A stretch of DNA of 64,000 bases, taken from contig NC_092336.1 in NCBI RefSeq assembly GCF_046630445.1, forward strand, positions 504,137,001 to 504,201,000, read 5' to 3'. The first letter of the stretch is position 1, and every line of letters starts with the position of its first letter. The notes beneath the pieces are model-generated. The model was not told the DNA's origin. It made no database searches and saw only the letters and a program-made list of their open reading frames with translations. A program made the translations under genes and the position numbers. Shown here in pieces: positions 47,859-58,963 of this stretch. Source of the stretch: Rutidosis leptorrhynchoides. Its lineage: Eukaryota > Streptophyta > Magnoliopsida > Asterales > Asteraceae.

Positions 47859-47896
47859 GTGCGCCGAGCGCACACCTGAAGGTGCGCTGCGTGCAC
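47859..47896. repeat. GC-rich hairpin near the other end of LTR C
   Basis: Second copy of the hairpin type seen at 45929-45966, same orientation, diverged. Confidence 0.65.
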
Positions 47897-47987
47897 ACAC
47901 TAATTTTCAGACAGTGAGTTCTAGTTTGCTACAGTTTGATTATTCGATGTTTAGGTACACTTGTACACTTGGGTTTAGGGTCTTACA

Positions 47988-48000
47988 ACTCTCCCCCACT
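47988..48000 (-). promoter_or_regulatory. Polypurine tract of element C
   Basis: Minus strand agtgggggagagt, directly before LTR start tgtaagaccc. This fixes the element on the minus strand with its body to the right. Confidence 0.75.
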
Positions 48001-49098
48001 TAGATTGGATCACGTCCTCGTGATCTGCACCAATTACTAGAAGTTAAGCACTTCTACTTTGAACATTTCCGTCTCCAATGCGGAATTACACATGTAGCAA
48101 TCACCCATCCGGGTTCTCACTTCGTATACTAACACATCATATTACAACTACCGTACTTCACACTTCCATTCGTTCAAAATTTCCACCACTCACTCGGAAG
48201 TACACCGTGAAAACTTCATAATATTTTTCCAAAAGCCATATCATTCCATCATTTCAACGATATCGGGAAATCAACCTACAAGACAAAACAACCACAACCA
48301 TTTGCTCCTACACCGAGTATCCAAATTCGTACCATACACTCCACAATCGTCCTAAAAGTAGCACAATTCACCGACAATCATCGTCGTTAGGCCTTTCAAT
48401 CGTGGAATATTCGGGAATCATCCCGACGCTTTCCGAAAACCTCTCGTATCCCCCTATCGGGAACCTCGCCATTCCGACTCACTTCGCTAACTACCTTCGC
48501 AATTCATTCCAAAGTCTAACTTGGGACTTTTTCGAAGACCACCAAAGCTTTCCTTTCCTAAATAAGCGACACCCGTTCGCTCATCACGTCTACTAGATAG
48601 GGACTTTTCCCACATTCTCCGGTACTTAACTCCCCCATTTAGGGTTTTAACCCCTTACTTTCACCGTCGAGATAATAACACGAATTTTGACTTTCCACAA
48701 CGCACATTACCCTTCCGGCGTTGGTCATACTCAATAGTCCTTCCAAGGACTCGCTATAAGATATTCGAACCTCGATCTTTCAAATCATTTAAGTGTTAAC
48801 GCCCGCTAAACATCACAATATACAACAGTTGTAACTTCGGGTTTCTCACCGGTACCCAAAATCAAAGTAATCACACCATCGGAGTCAAAAGTTACACTAG
48901 CAGGTATAAGGAGGCACCTGACGTTGTGTTATCCGACTCTAATTACTAACACCGAGTCTCCAAAGACTCGACCCTTACGGGGTCTACTCCCAGTGTCACA
49001 CATCACCTGACTACACGCGGTCACACAAATCTAACGAACCTTACGGCTCAACGCCCATGACTTCCTAGCGATGCCCGCTAGTCACTATCCACCTAGGC
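48001..49098 (-). other. Interior of element C, near its 3' end
   Basis: 1.1 kb between the polypurine tract and element B. There are no retrotransposon protein motifs on the minus strand and only short frames on the plus strand. It could be a long 3' region as in some gypsy lineages, or decayed pol. The last five bases (taggc) are the target duplication of B. Confidence 0.55.
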
Positions 49099-51295
49099 TG
49101 TAGTGACCCGAACTTTTCCATGTTTATATATATTAATTGAGATTGATATTTACATGATTAAATGTTTCCAACATGTTAAGCAATCAAATTTGTTAAGACT
49201 TGATTAATTGAAATATGTTTCATATAGACAATTGACCACCCAAGTTGACCGGTGATTCACGAACGTTAAAACTTGTAAAAACTATATGATGACATATATA
49301 TGGATATATATATAGTTAACATGATATTATGATAAGTAAATATATCATTAAGTATATTAACAATGAACTACATATGTAAAAACAAGACTACTAACTTAAT
49401 GATTTTTAAACGAGACATATATGTAACGATTATCGTTGTAAAGACATTTAATGTATATATATCATATTAAGAGATATTTATACATGATAATATCATGATA
49501 ATATAATAATTTAAAATCTCATTTGATATTATAAACATTGGGTTAACAACATTTAACAAGATCGTTAACCTAAAGGTTTCAAAACAACACTTACATGTAA
49601 CGACTAACGATGACTTAACGACTCAGTTAAAATGTATATACATGTAGTGTTTTAATATGTATTTATACACTTTTGAAAGACTTCAATACACTTATCAAAA
49701 TACTTCTACTTAACAAAAATGCTTACAATTACATCCTCGTTCAGTTTCATCAACAATTCTACTCGTATGCACCCGTATTCGTACTCGTACAATACACTGC
49801 TTTTAGACGTATGTATTATTGATATATACACTCCAATGATCAGCTCTTAGCAGCCCATGTGAGTCACCTAACATATGTGGGAACCATCATTTGGCAACTA
49901 GCATGAAATATCTCATAAAATTACAAAAATATGAGTAATCATTCATGACTTATTTACATGAAAACAAAATTACATATCCTTTATATCTAATCCATACACC
50001 AACGACCAAAAACACCTACAAACACTTTCATTCTTCAATTTTCTTCATCTAATTGATCTCTCTCAAGTTCTATCTTCAAGTTCTAAGTGTTCTTCATAAA
50101 TTCTACAAGTTCTAGTTACATAAAATTAAGAATACTTTCAAGTTTGCTAGCTCACTTCCAATCTTGTAAGGTGATCATCCAACCTCAAGAAATCTTTGTT
50201 TCTTACAGTAGGTTATCATTCTAATACAAGGTAATAATCATATTCAAACTTTGGTTCAATTTCTATAACTATAACAATCTTATTTCAAGTGATGATCTTA
50301 CTTGAACTTGTTTTCGTGTCATGATTCTGCTTCAAGAACTTCGAGCCATCCAAGGATCCGTTGAAGCTAGATCCATTTTTCTATTTTCCAGTAGGTTTAT
50401 CCAAGGAACTTAAGGTAGTAATGATGTTCATAACATCATTCGATTCATACATATAAAGCTATCTTATTCGAAGGTTTAAACTTGTAATCACTAGAACATA
50501 GTTTAGTTAATTCTAAACTTGTTCGCAAACAAAAGTTAATCCTTCTAACTTGACTTTTAAAATCAACTAAACACATGTTCTATATCTATATGATATGCTA
50601 ACTTAATGATTTAAAACCTGGAAACACGAAAAACACTGTAAAACCGAATTTACGCCGTCGTAGTAACACCGCGGGCTGTTTTGGGTAGGTTAATTAAAAA
50701 CTATGATAAACTTTGATTTAAAAGTTGTTCTTCTGGGAAAATGATTTTTCTTATGAACATGAAACTATATCCAAAAATCATGGTTAAACTCAAAGTGTAA
50801 GTATGTTTTCTAAAATGGTCATCTAGACGTCGTTCTTTCGACTGAAATGACTACCTTTACAAAAATGACTTGTAACTTATATTTACGACTATAAACCTAT
50901 ACTTTTTCTGTTTAGATTCATAAAATAGAGTTCAATATGAAACCATAGCAATTTGATTCACTCAAAACGGATTTAAAATGAAGAAGTTATGGGTAAAACA
51001 AGATTGGATAATTTTTCTCATTTTAGCTACGTGAAAATTGGTAACAAATCTATTCCAACCATAACTTAATCAACTTGTATTGTATATTATGTAATCTTGA
51101 GATACCATAGACACGTATACAATGTTTCGACCTTTCATGTCGACACATCTATATATATTTCGGAACAACCATAGACACTCTATATGTGAATGTTGGAGTT
51201 AGCTATACAGGGTTGAGGTTGATTCCAAAATATATATAGTTTGAGTTGTGATCAATACTGAGATATGTATACACTGGGTCGTGGATTGATTCAAG

Positions 51296-51362
<67 letters not shown>

Positions 51363-52401
51363 TTATTTCTGTACATCTAACTGTGGACAACTAGTTGTAG
51401 GTTACTAACGAGGACAGCTGACTTAATAAACTTAAAACATCAAAATGTATTAAAAGTGTTGTAAATATATTTTGAACATACTTTGATATATATGTACATA
51501 TTTGTTATAGGTTCATGAATCGACCAGTGGCCAAGTCTTACTTCCCGACGAAGTAAAAATCTGTGAAAGTGAGTTATAGTCCCACTTTTAAAATCTAATA
51601 TTTTTGGGATGAGAATACATGCAGGTTTTATAAATGATTTACAAAATAGACACAAGTACGTGAAACTACATTCTATGGTTGAATTATCGAAATCGAATAT
51701 GCCCCTTTTTATTAAGTCTGGTAATCTAAGAATTAGGGAACAGACACCCTAATTGACGCGAATCCTAAAGATAGATCTATTGGGCCTAACAAACCCCATC
51801 CAAAGTACCGGATGCTTTAGTACTTCGAAATTTATATCATATCCGAAGGGTGTCCCAGAATGATGGGGATATTCTTATATATGCATCTTGTTAATGTCGA
51901 TTACCAGGTGTTCACCATATGAATACTTTTTATCTCTATGTATGGGATGTATATTGAAATATGAAATCTTGTGGTCTATTGTTACGATTTGATATATATA
52001 GGTTAAACCTATAACTCACCAACATTTTTGTTGACGTTTTAAGCATGTTTATTCTCAGGTGATTATTAAGAGCTTCCGCTGTCGCATACTTAAATAAGGA
52101 CGAGATTTGGAGTCCATGCTTGTATGATATTGTGTAAAAACTGCATTCAAGAAACTTATTTTGTTGTAACATATTTGTATTGTAAACCATTATGTAATGG
52201 TCGTATGTAAACAGGATATTTTAGATTATCATTATTTGATAATCTACGTAAAGCTTTTTAAACCTTTATTGATGAAATAAAGGTTATGGTTTGTTTTAAA
52301 ATGAATGCAGTCTTTGAAAAACGTCTCATATTGAGGTCAAAACCTCGCAACGAAATCAATTAATATGGAAGGTTTTTAATCAATAGGAACGGGACATTTC
52401 A
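49099..52401 (+). repeat. Element B 5' LTR
   Basis: 3303 bp. It is longer than the 3' LTR because of a TA microsatellite (about 51299-51358) that is short in the other LTR. Confidence 0.95.
51299..51358. repeat. (TA)n expansion in B 5' LTR
   Basis: About 60 bases of TA where the 3' LTR (near 61164) has about a dozen and A has none, so it expanded after insertion. Confidence 0.95.
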
Positions 52402-52403
52402 GT

Positions 52404-52415
52404 TGGTATCCGAGC
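52404..52415 (+). promoter_or_regulatory. Primer-binding site of element B
   Basis: tggtatccgagc, identical to A. Confidence 0.8.
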
Positions 52416-52610
52416 GTTGGTCTTAGAGAACCAGAATTTTGCATTAGTGTGTCTTATCGAGTTTGTTAGGATGCATTAGTGAGTCTGGACTTCGACCGTG
52501 TTTACTTGAAAAATGATTGCTTAACAAATTTTGTTGGAAACTATATATTTTTAACATTTGAATATTATGTGATATATTAATCTCTTAACGCGTTTGATAT
52601 TATGTGACAG

Positions 52611-53201
52611 ATGTCTACCTCTAGAACAAGTCCCATTTACTCACCTAATAATAATGAAGAGTCAAATGTAAATTGGAATGATTCATGGACTGATTCACAA
52701 GTTCCCGAAGAGGAACCGGAAGAAGAGTCGGAACCGGAAGAAGAATCGGAACCGGATGAAGAAATAGAACCGGTGGGGGAAATAATAAAACGGTTAAGTA
52801 AAAGAAAATCCTCAACCAACCGACCAAGGTTAATTATGGTCAATGGTGTTTCCGCCAAGGAAGCAAAATATTGGGAGGATTACCAATTCTCCGATGAATC
52901 GGATTCCGACGAGAATTCCGATGATGTTATAGAAATTACCCCAACTGAATTTAAAAAGGCAAAAGAAAATAATAAGGGAAAGGGCATAAAAATAGAGAAA
53001 TCTAATTCCAACCCCGATGAACTTTATATGTATCGTCAACCCCCGAAGTCCTTAAGTTGTAACAATGACCCGGGAACCTCTAAACCACCAGGTTTTTCTA
53101 AACCAATGTGGAAACCGACGGCTCGTATTAGGAGAACATCATATATCCCAAGAAACTTGGCAAAACGAACCAAAACCGAAGAAGAAGAAACATGCGAGTA
53201 G
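52611..53201 (+). CDS. ORF1 of element B: acidic repeat protein, 196 aa
   Basis: Homologue of ORF1 in A, open throughout. One six-residue acidic unit is missing in phase, a few substitutions lie mostly in the N- and C-terminal parts, and a small rearranged end (EEEETCE) replaces the A terminus. The frame survives although gag-pol in the same copy has decayed. Confidence 0.7.
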   Translation: MSTSRTSPIYSPNNNEESNVNWNDSWTDSQVPEEEPEEESEPEEESEPDEEIEPVGEIIKRLSKRKSSTNRPRLIMVNGVSAKEAKYWEDYQFSDESDSDENSDDVIEITPTEFKKAKENNKGKGIKIEKSNSNPDELYMYRQPPKSLSCNNDPGTSKPPGFSKPMWKPTARIRRTSYIPRNLAKRTKTEEEETCE

Positions 53202-53345
53202 GAATAAGATAGTTGTATTCGTGTGGTGTTATATATGTAATATAGTGTGCTTATGCTTTATGATATATGTAAAAATTGCTTGTATTAATAAGTATTTTTT
53301 TTTATGAATCTAACTCTTGTCTATTTTACAGTATAAAAACACAAA

Positions 53346-54029
53346 ATGGATAGACAATCCAATATTTTAAAAGACCTACCCGGAGACATGATTGATGAAA
53401 TCTTGTCTAGAGTCGGTCAGAATTCTTTGACACAACTATTTAAGGCGAGATCAGTTTGTAAGACATTCAAAGAACGTTCCAAGAATGCCTTGGTTTATAA
53501 AAGGCTTTCGTTCGAAAGATGGGGGATATCACATTGGGAAATCCATAAGTTACGATGTGTTTACTTTGACGCATATATTGTGGGGAACCCAAATGCTATT
53601 TTACGCAATGGGTTAAGAAATTATTTTGACTCAATATATCCGAATATTGGACTTCGTGATTTAGAAAAAGCGGCTAACATGCAACATAAAGAAGCATGTT
53701 ATGCTTACGGATTAGTAATGTTCGCTTCTCACCAAAGTGAGAACAAGAACATCGGGCTACAACTATTAAACAAAACGTTCCCACAAGTGACGGAGTCGGT
53801 AATTGGGGTAAGAAATGAGGTTTTTAGATTGTTACGGGACTGTTGGACATTACGTAACCCTCGTCCCTTTGACGACGTTACAACACGTTGTATTATCAAC
53901 GGCCATAACGGTTATGTTCCACAAGACCAAGGATGGGAAGTAGTCCTAGTAAAACCAGAATGCATGACTTGTTTCTGGACGTATGAGTTACGTGTCTTTA
54001 TTGCCTTTGTTGAACGACTTGTGTACTAA
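53346..54029 (+). CDS. F-box protein carried by retrotransposon B, 227 aa
   Basis: Same length and layout as the F-box frame in A. Eleven residues differ, nine of them in the first 80 or the last 10 residues or in the F-box linker, and none between about residues 80 and 182. At DNA level I counted 12 synonymous against 11 non-synonymous changes plus a stop-codon change. F-box, Sel1-like helices and the C-terminal CMTC motif are all retained. Two open copies in separate insertions make this a family trait and not a one-off capture. Confidence 0.85.
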   Translation: MDRQSNILKDLPGDMIDEILSRVGQNSLTQLFKARSVCKTFKERSKNALVYKRLSFERWGISHWEIHKLRCVYFDAYIVGNPNAILRNGLRNYFDSIYPNIGLRDLEKAANMQHKEACYAYGLVMFASHQSENKNIGLQLLNKTFPQVTESVIGVRNEVFRLLRDCWTLRNPRPFDDVTTRCIINGHNGYVPQDQGWEVVLVKPECMTCFWTYELRVFIAFVERLVY

Positions 54030-54217
54030 CTAGAATTATCTTCACAACCATCTTGTATCAAATTTATTGTGTGCTATATTTCATGCTATATGTAAAATAA
54101 GCGGTATTGTAAGTTTGTAAAATATTGTGTAAAAGTTTGAACGCGAAATATTATTATAATCAGTTTTTCATATAGAATTGTAGTAGTTGAATTGTATATT
54201 AGCTACTAAGTATGAAC

Positions 54218-54238
54218 TTAACGGGTAGGTACTACCCG
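54218..54238 (+). promoter_or_regulatory. Internal PPT-like inverted repeat, element B
   Basis: Same as 36817-36836 in A, unchanged in its core. Confidence 0.5.
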
Positions 54239-54370
54239 AATTTAAACTTATAAAACGCTAATATGAAGAAAAAGCTTTTATAAATGAGTTCATATTATGC
54301 TACGAAATACTATTAACTACTCTTAATATTCTGTATGATTAACTTGTTCCATTTGACTATTTTGAAGGAA

Positions 54371-57300
54371 ATGGCACCGACTACTCGACACACCGTGAAT
54401 ATGAATGAAGAGGAATTCCGTACTTTTCTAGCTTCAAACATAGCCGCAGTACAGGCTGCGCTACATACCAACAATAACCTTGGATCTAGCAGTACAGGAA
54501 ATCGTGTAGGATGCACCTACAAAGAATTCACTGCCTGCAAACCTTTGGAATTTGATGGAACCGAAGGACCGATCGGATTGAAATGGTGGACCGAGAAGGT
54601 CGAATTGGTGTTTGCCATAAGTAAGTGTACTGAAGAGGACAAAGTGAAGTACGCTACGCATACCTTCACAGGTTCTGCGTTAACATGGTGGAATACCTAT
54701 CTAGAGCAAGTGGGACAAGACGATGCGTACGCACTACCGTGGTCAGCATTCAAGCACTTGATGAACGAGAAGTACCGTCTCAGAACCGAGGTCAATAAGC
54801 TCAAGACAGAACTTAGAGGGTTACGAACCCAAGGATTTGATATTACCACATACGAAAGACAATTCACAGAATTGTGCCTATTGTGTCCGGGAGCGTTCGA
54901 AGATGACGAAGAGAAGATCGACGCATTTGTGAAAGGATTACCGGAAAGAATCCAAGAAGATATAAGTTCACACGAGCCCGCCTCCATACAACAGGCATGT
55001 AGAATGGCTCACAAACTAGTGAACCAGATTGAAGAAAGAATTAAAGAACAGACTACTGAAGAGGCCAATGTGAAGTAAGTCAAAAGAAAGTGGGAGGAAA
55101 ACGGTGATAAGAATCACCAATACAACAACAACAGCAATTACAACAATAATCGCAACAATTATCCCAACAATCGCAACTACAACAAACGGCCCAACAACAA
55201 CAACAACAACAGCAACTACAACAATCATCCCAACAACAATAATAACTGCAACAACAACAACAATCAGAAGCAGCTATGCCAAAGGTGTGAAAAGTATCAC
55301 TCGGGGTTCTGCACCAAATTTTGCAACAAGTGTAAAAGAAATGGTCATAGCGCGGCAAAGTGTGAGGTCTACGGACCAGGGGTTAATAGAACGAAAGGAA
55401 CAAATGGTGTCGGAACGAGTAATGGCGGAGCAAGTAGTGTCGGAACAAGTTATCCCAATGTAGTTTGTTATAAATGTGGAAAACCGGGCCACATTATTAG
55501 AAATTGCCCGAACCAGGAGAACACGAATGGACAAGGCCGCGGAAGAGTTTTCAATATTAATGCGGCAGAGGCACAGGAAGACCCGGAGCTTGTTACGGGT
55601 ACGTTTCTTATTGACAATAAATCTGCTTACGTTTTATTTGATTCGGGTGCGGATAGAAGCTATATGAGTAGAGATTTTTGTGCTAAATTAAGTTGTCCAT
55701 TGACGCCTTTGGATAGTAAATTTTTACTCGAATTAGCAAATGGTAAATTAATTTCAGCAGATAATATATGTCGTAATCGAGAAATTAAATTGGTTAGCGA
55801 AACATTTAAGATTGATTTGATACCAGTAGAGTTAGGGAGTTTTGATGTGATAATCGGTATGGACTGGTTGAAAGAAGTGAAAGCATAGATCGTTTGTTAC
55901 AAAAATGCAATTCGCATTATACGAGAAAAAGGAAAACCCTTAATGGTGTACGGAGAAAAGGGCAACACGAAGCTACATCTTATTAGTAATTTGAAGGCAC
56001 AAAAACTAATAAGAAAAGGTTGCTATGCTGTTCTAGCACACGTCGAGAAAGTACAAACTAAAGAAAAGAGCATCAATGATGTTCCCGTTGCAAAAGAATT
56101 TCCCGATGTATTTCCGAAAGAATTACCGGGATTACCCCCACATCGATCCGTTGAATTTCAAATAGATCTTGTACCAAGAGCTGCACCAATAGCTCGTTCT
56201 CCTTACAGACTCGCACCCAGTAAGATGAAAGAACTGCAAAGCCAATTACAAAAACTTTTAGAGCGTGATTTCATTCGACCAAGCAAATCACTGTGGGGAG
56301 GTCCTGTTTTGTTTGTCAAGAAGAAAGATGGTACATTCAGGTTATGTATCGACTACCGAGAGTTGAACAAACTTACCATCAAGAACCGCTACCCACTACC
56401 GAGAATCGACGACTTATTTGATCAACTACAAGGCTCGTCTGTTTATTCAAAGATTGACTTACGTTCCGGGTATCATCAAATGCGGGTGAAAGAAGATGAT
56501 ATTCCAAAGACTGCTTTCAGAACACGTTACGGTCATTACGAGTTTATGGTCATGCCGTTTGGTTTAACTAATGCACCAGCTGTGTTCATGGACCTTATGA
56601 ACCGAGTGTGTGGACCATACCTTGACAAGTTTGTCATTGTTTTCATTGATGACATACTTATTTACTCAAAGAATGACCAAGAACACGGTGAACATTTGAG
56701 AAATGTGTTAGAAGTATTGAGGAAGGAAGAATTGTACGCTAAGTTTTCAAAGTGTGCATTTTGGTTGGAAGAAGTTCAATTCCTCGGTCACATAGTGAAC
56801 AAAGAAGGTATTAAGGTGGATCTGCCAAAGATAGAAACTGTTGAAAAGTGGGAAACCCCGAAAACTCTGAAACACATACGCCAGTTTTTAGGACTAGCTG
56901 GTTACTACAGAAGGTTCATCCAAGACTTTTCCAGAATAGCAAAACCCTTGACTGCATTAACGCATAAAGGGAAGAATTTTGAATGGAATGATGAACAAGA
57001 GAAAGCGTTTCAGTTATTGAAGAAAAAGCTAACTACGGCACCTATATTGTCATTGCCTGAAGGGAATGATGATTTTGTGATTTATTGTGACGCATCAAAG
57101 AAAGGTCTCGGTTGTGTATTAATGCAACGAACGAAGGTGATTGCTTATGCGTCTAGACAATTGAAGATTCACGAACAAAATTATACGACGCATGATTTGG
57201 AATTAGGCGCGGTTGTTTTTGCATTAAAGACTTGGAGGCACTACTTATATGGGGTCAAAAGTATTATATATACCGACCACAAAAGTCTTCAACACATATT

Positions 57301-58928
57301 TAATCAGAAACAACTGAATATGAGGCAGCGTAGGTGGATTGAATTGTTGAATGATTACGACTTTGAGATTCGTTACCACCCGGGGAATGCAAATGTGGTA
57401 GCTGATGCCTTGAGCAGGAAGGACAGAGAACCCATTCGAGTAAAATCTATGAATATTATGATTCATAATAACCTTACTACTCAAATAAAAGAGGCGCAAC
57501 AAGGAGTTTTAAAAGAGGGAAATTTAAAGGATGAAATACCCAAAGGATCGGAGAAGCATCTTAAAATTCGGGAAGACGGAACCCGGTATAGGGCTGAAAG
57601 GATTTGGGTACCCAAATTTGGAGATATGAGAGAAATGGTACTTAGAGAAGTTCATAAAACCAGATACTCAATACATCCTGGAACGGGGAAGATGTACAAG
57701 GATCTCAAGAAACATTTTTGGTGGCCGAGTATGAAAGCCGATGTTGCTAAATACGTAGGAGAATGTTTGACGTGTTCTAAGGTCAAAGCTGAGCATCAGA
57801 AACCATCAGGTCTACTTCAACAACCCGAAATCCCGGAATGGAAATGGGAAAACATTACCATGGATTTCATCACTAAATTACCAAGGACTGCAAGTGGTTT
57901 TGATACTATTTGGGTAATAGTTGATCGTCTCACCAAATCAGCACACTTCCTGCCAATAAGAGAAGATGACAAGATGGAGAAGTTAGCATGACTGTATTTG
58001 AAGGAAGTCGTCTCCAGACATGGAATACCAATCTCTATTATCTCTGATAGGGATGGCAGATTTATTTCAAGATTCTGGCAGACATTACAGCAAGCATTAG
58101 GAACTCGTCTAGACATGAGTACTGCCTATCATCCATAAACTGATGGGCAGAGAGAAAGGATGATACAAACGCTTGAAGACATGCTACGAGCATGTGTTAT
58201 TGATTTCGGAAACAGTTGGGATCGACATCTACCGTTAGCATAATTTTCCTACAACAACAGCTACCATTCAAGCATTGAGATGGCGCCGTTTGAAGCACTT
58301 TATGGTAGAAAGTGCAGGTCTCCGATTTGTTGGAGTGAAGTGGGGGATAGACAGATTACGGGTCCGGAGATAATACAAGAAACTACCGAGAAGATCATCC
58401 AAATTCAACAACGGTTGAAAACCGCCCAAAGTCGACAAAAGAGCTACGCTGACATTAAAAGAAAAGATATAGAATTTGAAATTGGAGAGATGGTCATGCT
58501 TAAAGTTGCACCTTGGAAAGGCGTTGTTTCTATTTGGTAAACGAGGTAAATTAAATCCAAGGTATATTGGACCATTCAAGATTATTGATCGTTTCGGACC
58601 AGTAGCTTACCGACTTGAGTTACCTCAACAACTCGCGGCTGTACATAACACTTTCCACGTCTCGAATTTGAAGAAATGTTTTGCTAAAGAAGATCTCACT
58701 ATTCCGTTAGATGAAATCCAAATCAACGAAAAACTTCAATTCATCGAAGAACCCGTCGAAATAATGGATCGTGAGGTTAAAAGACTTAAGCAAAACAAGA
58801 TACCAATTGTTAAGGTTCGATGGAATGCTCGTAGAGGACCTGAGTTCACCTGGGAGCGTGAAGATTAGATGAAGAAGAAATACCCGCATCTATTTCCAGA
58901 AGATTCGTCAACACCTTCAACAGCTTAA
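54371..58928 (+). pseudogene. Gag-pol of element B, multiply broken
   Basis: Co-linear with A gag-pol, all domains recognisable. Stops lie at 55076 (glutamine codon in A), 55886, 57989 (arginine codon in A), 58136 (glutamine), 58241 (glutamate) and 58866 (glutamine), and there is a one-base insertion near 58529. Four of the six stops come from single C-to-T changes. B retains the glutamate codon and the integrase residues that A has lost, so the lesions of the two copies are independent. Confidence 0.92.
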
Positions 58929-58948
58929 AATTTCGGGATGAAATTTAT

Positions 58949-58963
58949 TTAACGGGTAGGTAC
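58949..58963 (+). promoter_or_regulatory. Polypurine tract of element B
   Basis: ttaacgggtaggtac directly before tgtagtgaccc, identical to A. Confidence 0.75.

Larger units (their letters stand above)
45862..47987 (-). repeat. 3' LTR of gypsy-type element C
   Basis: Plus strand tgtaacaaccc to gggtcttaca; on the minus strand it starts tgtaagaccc after a G-rich polypurine tract. Length 2126 bp. It is unrelated to the A-family LTR. It holds a tandem repeat block (46669-46968) and two similar GC-rich hairpins, one near each end. The adjacent copia bases tcagg are the probable target duplication; the other side is out of view. Confidence 0.75.
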
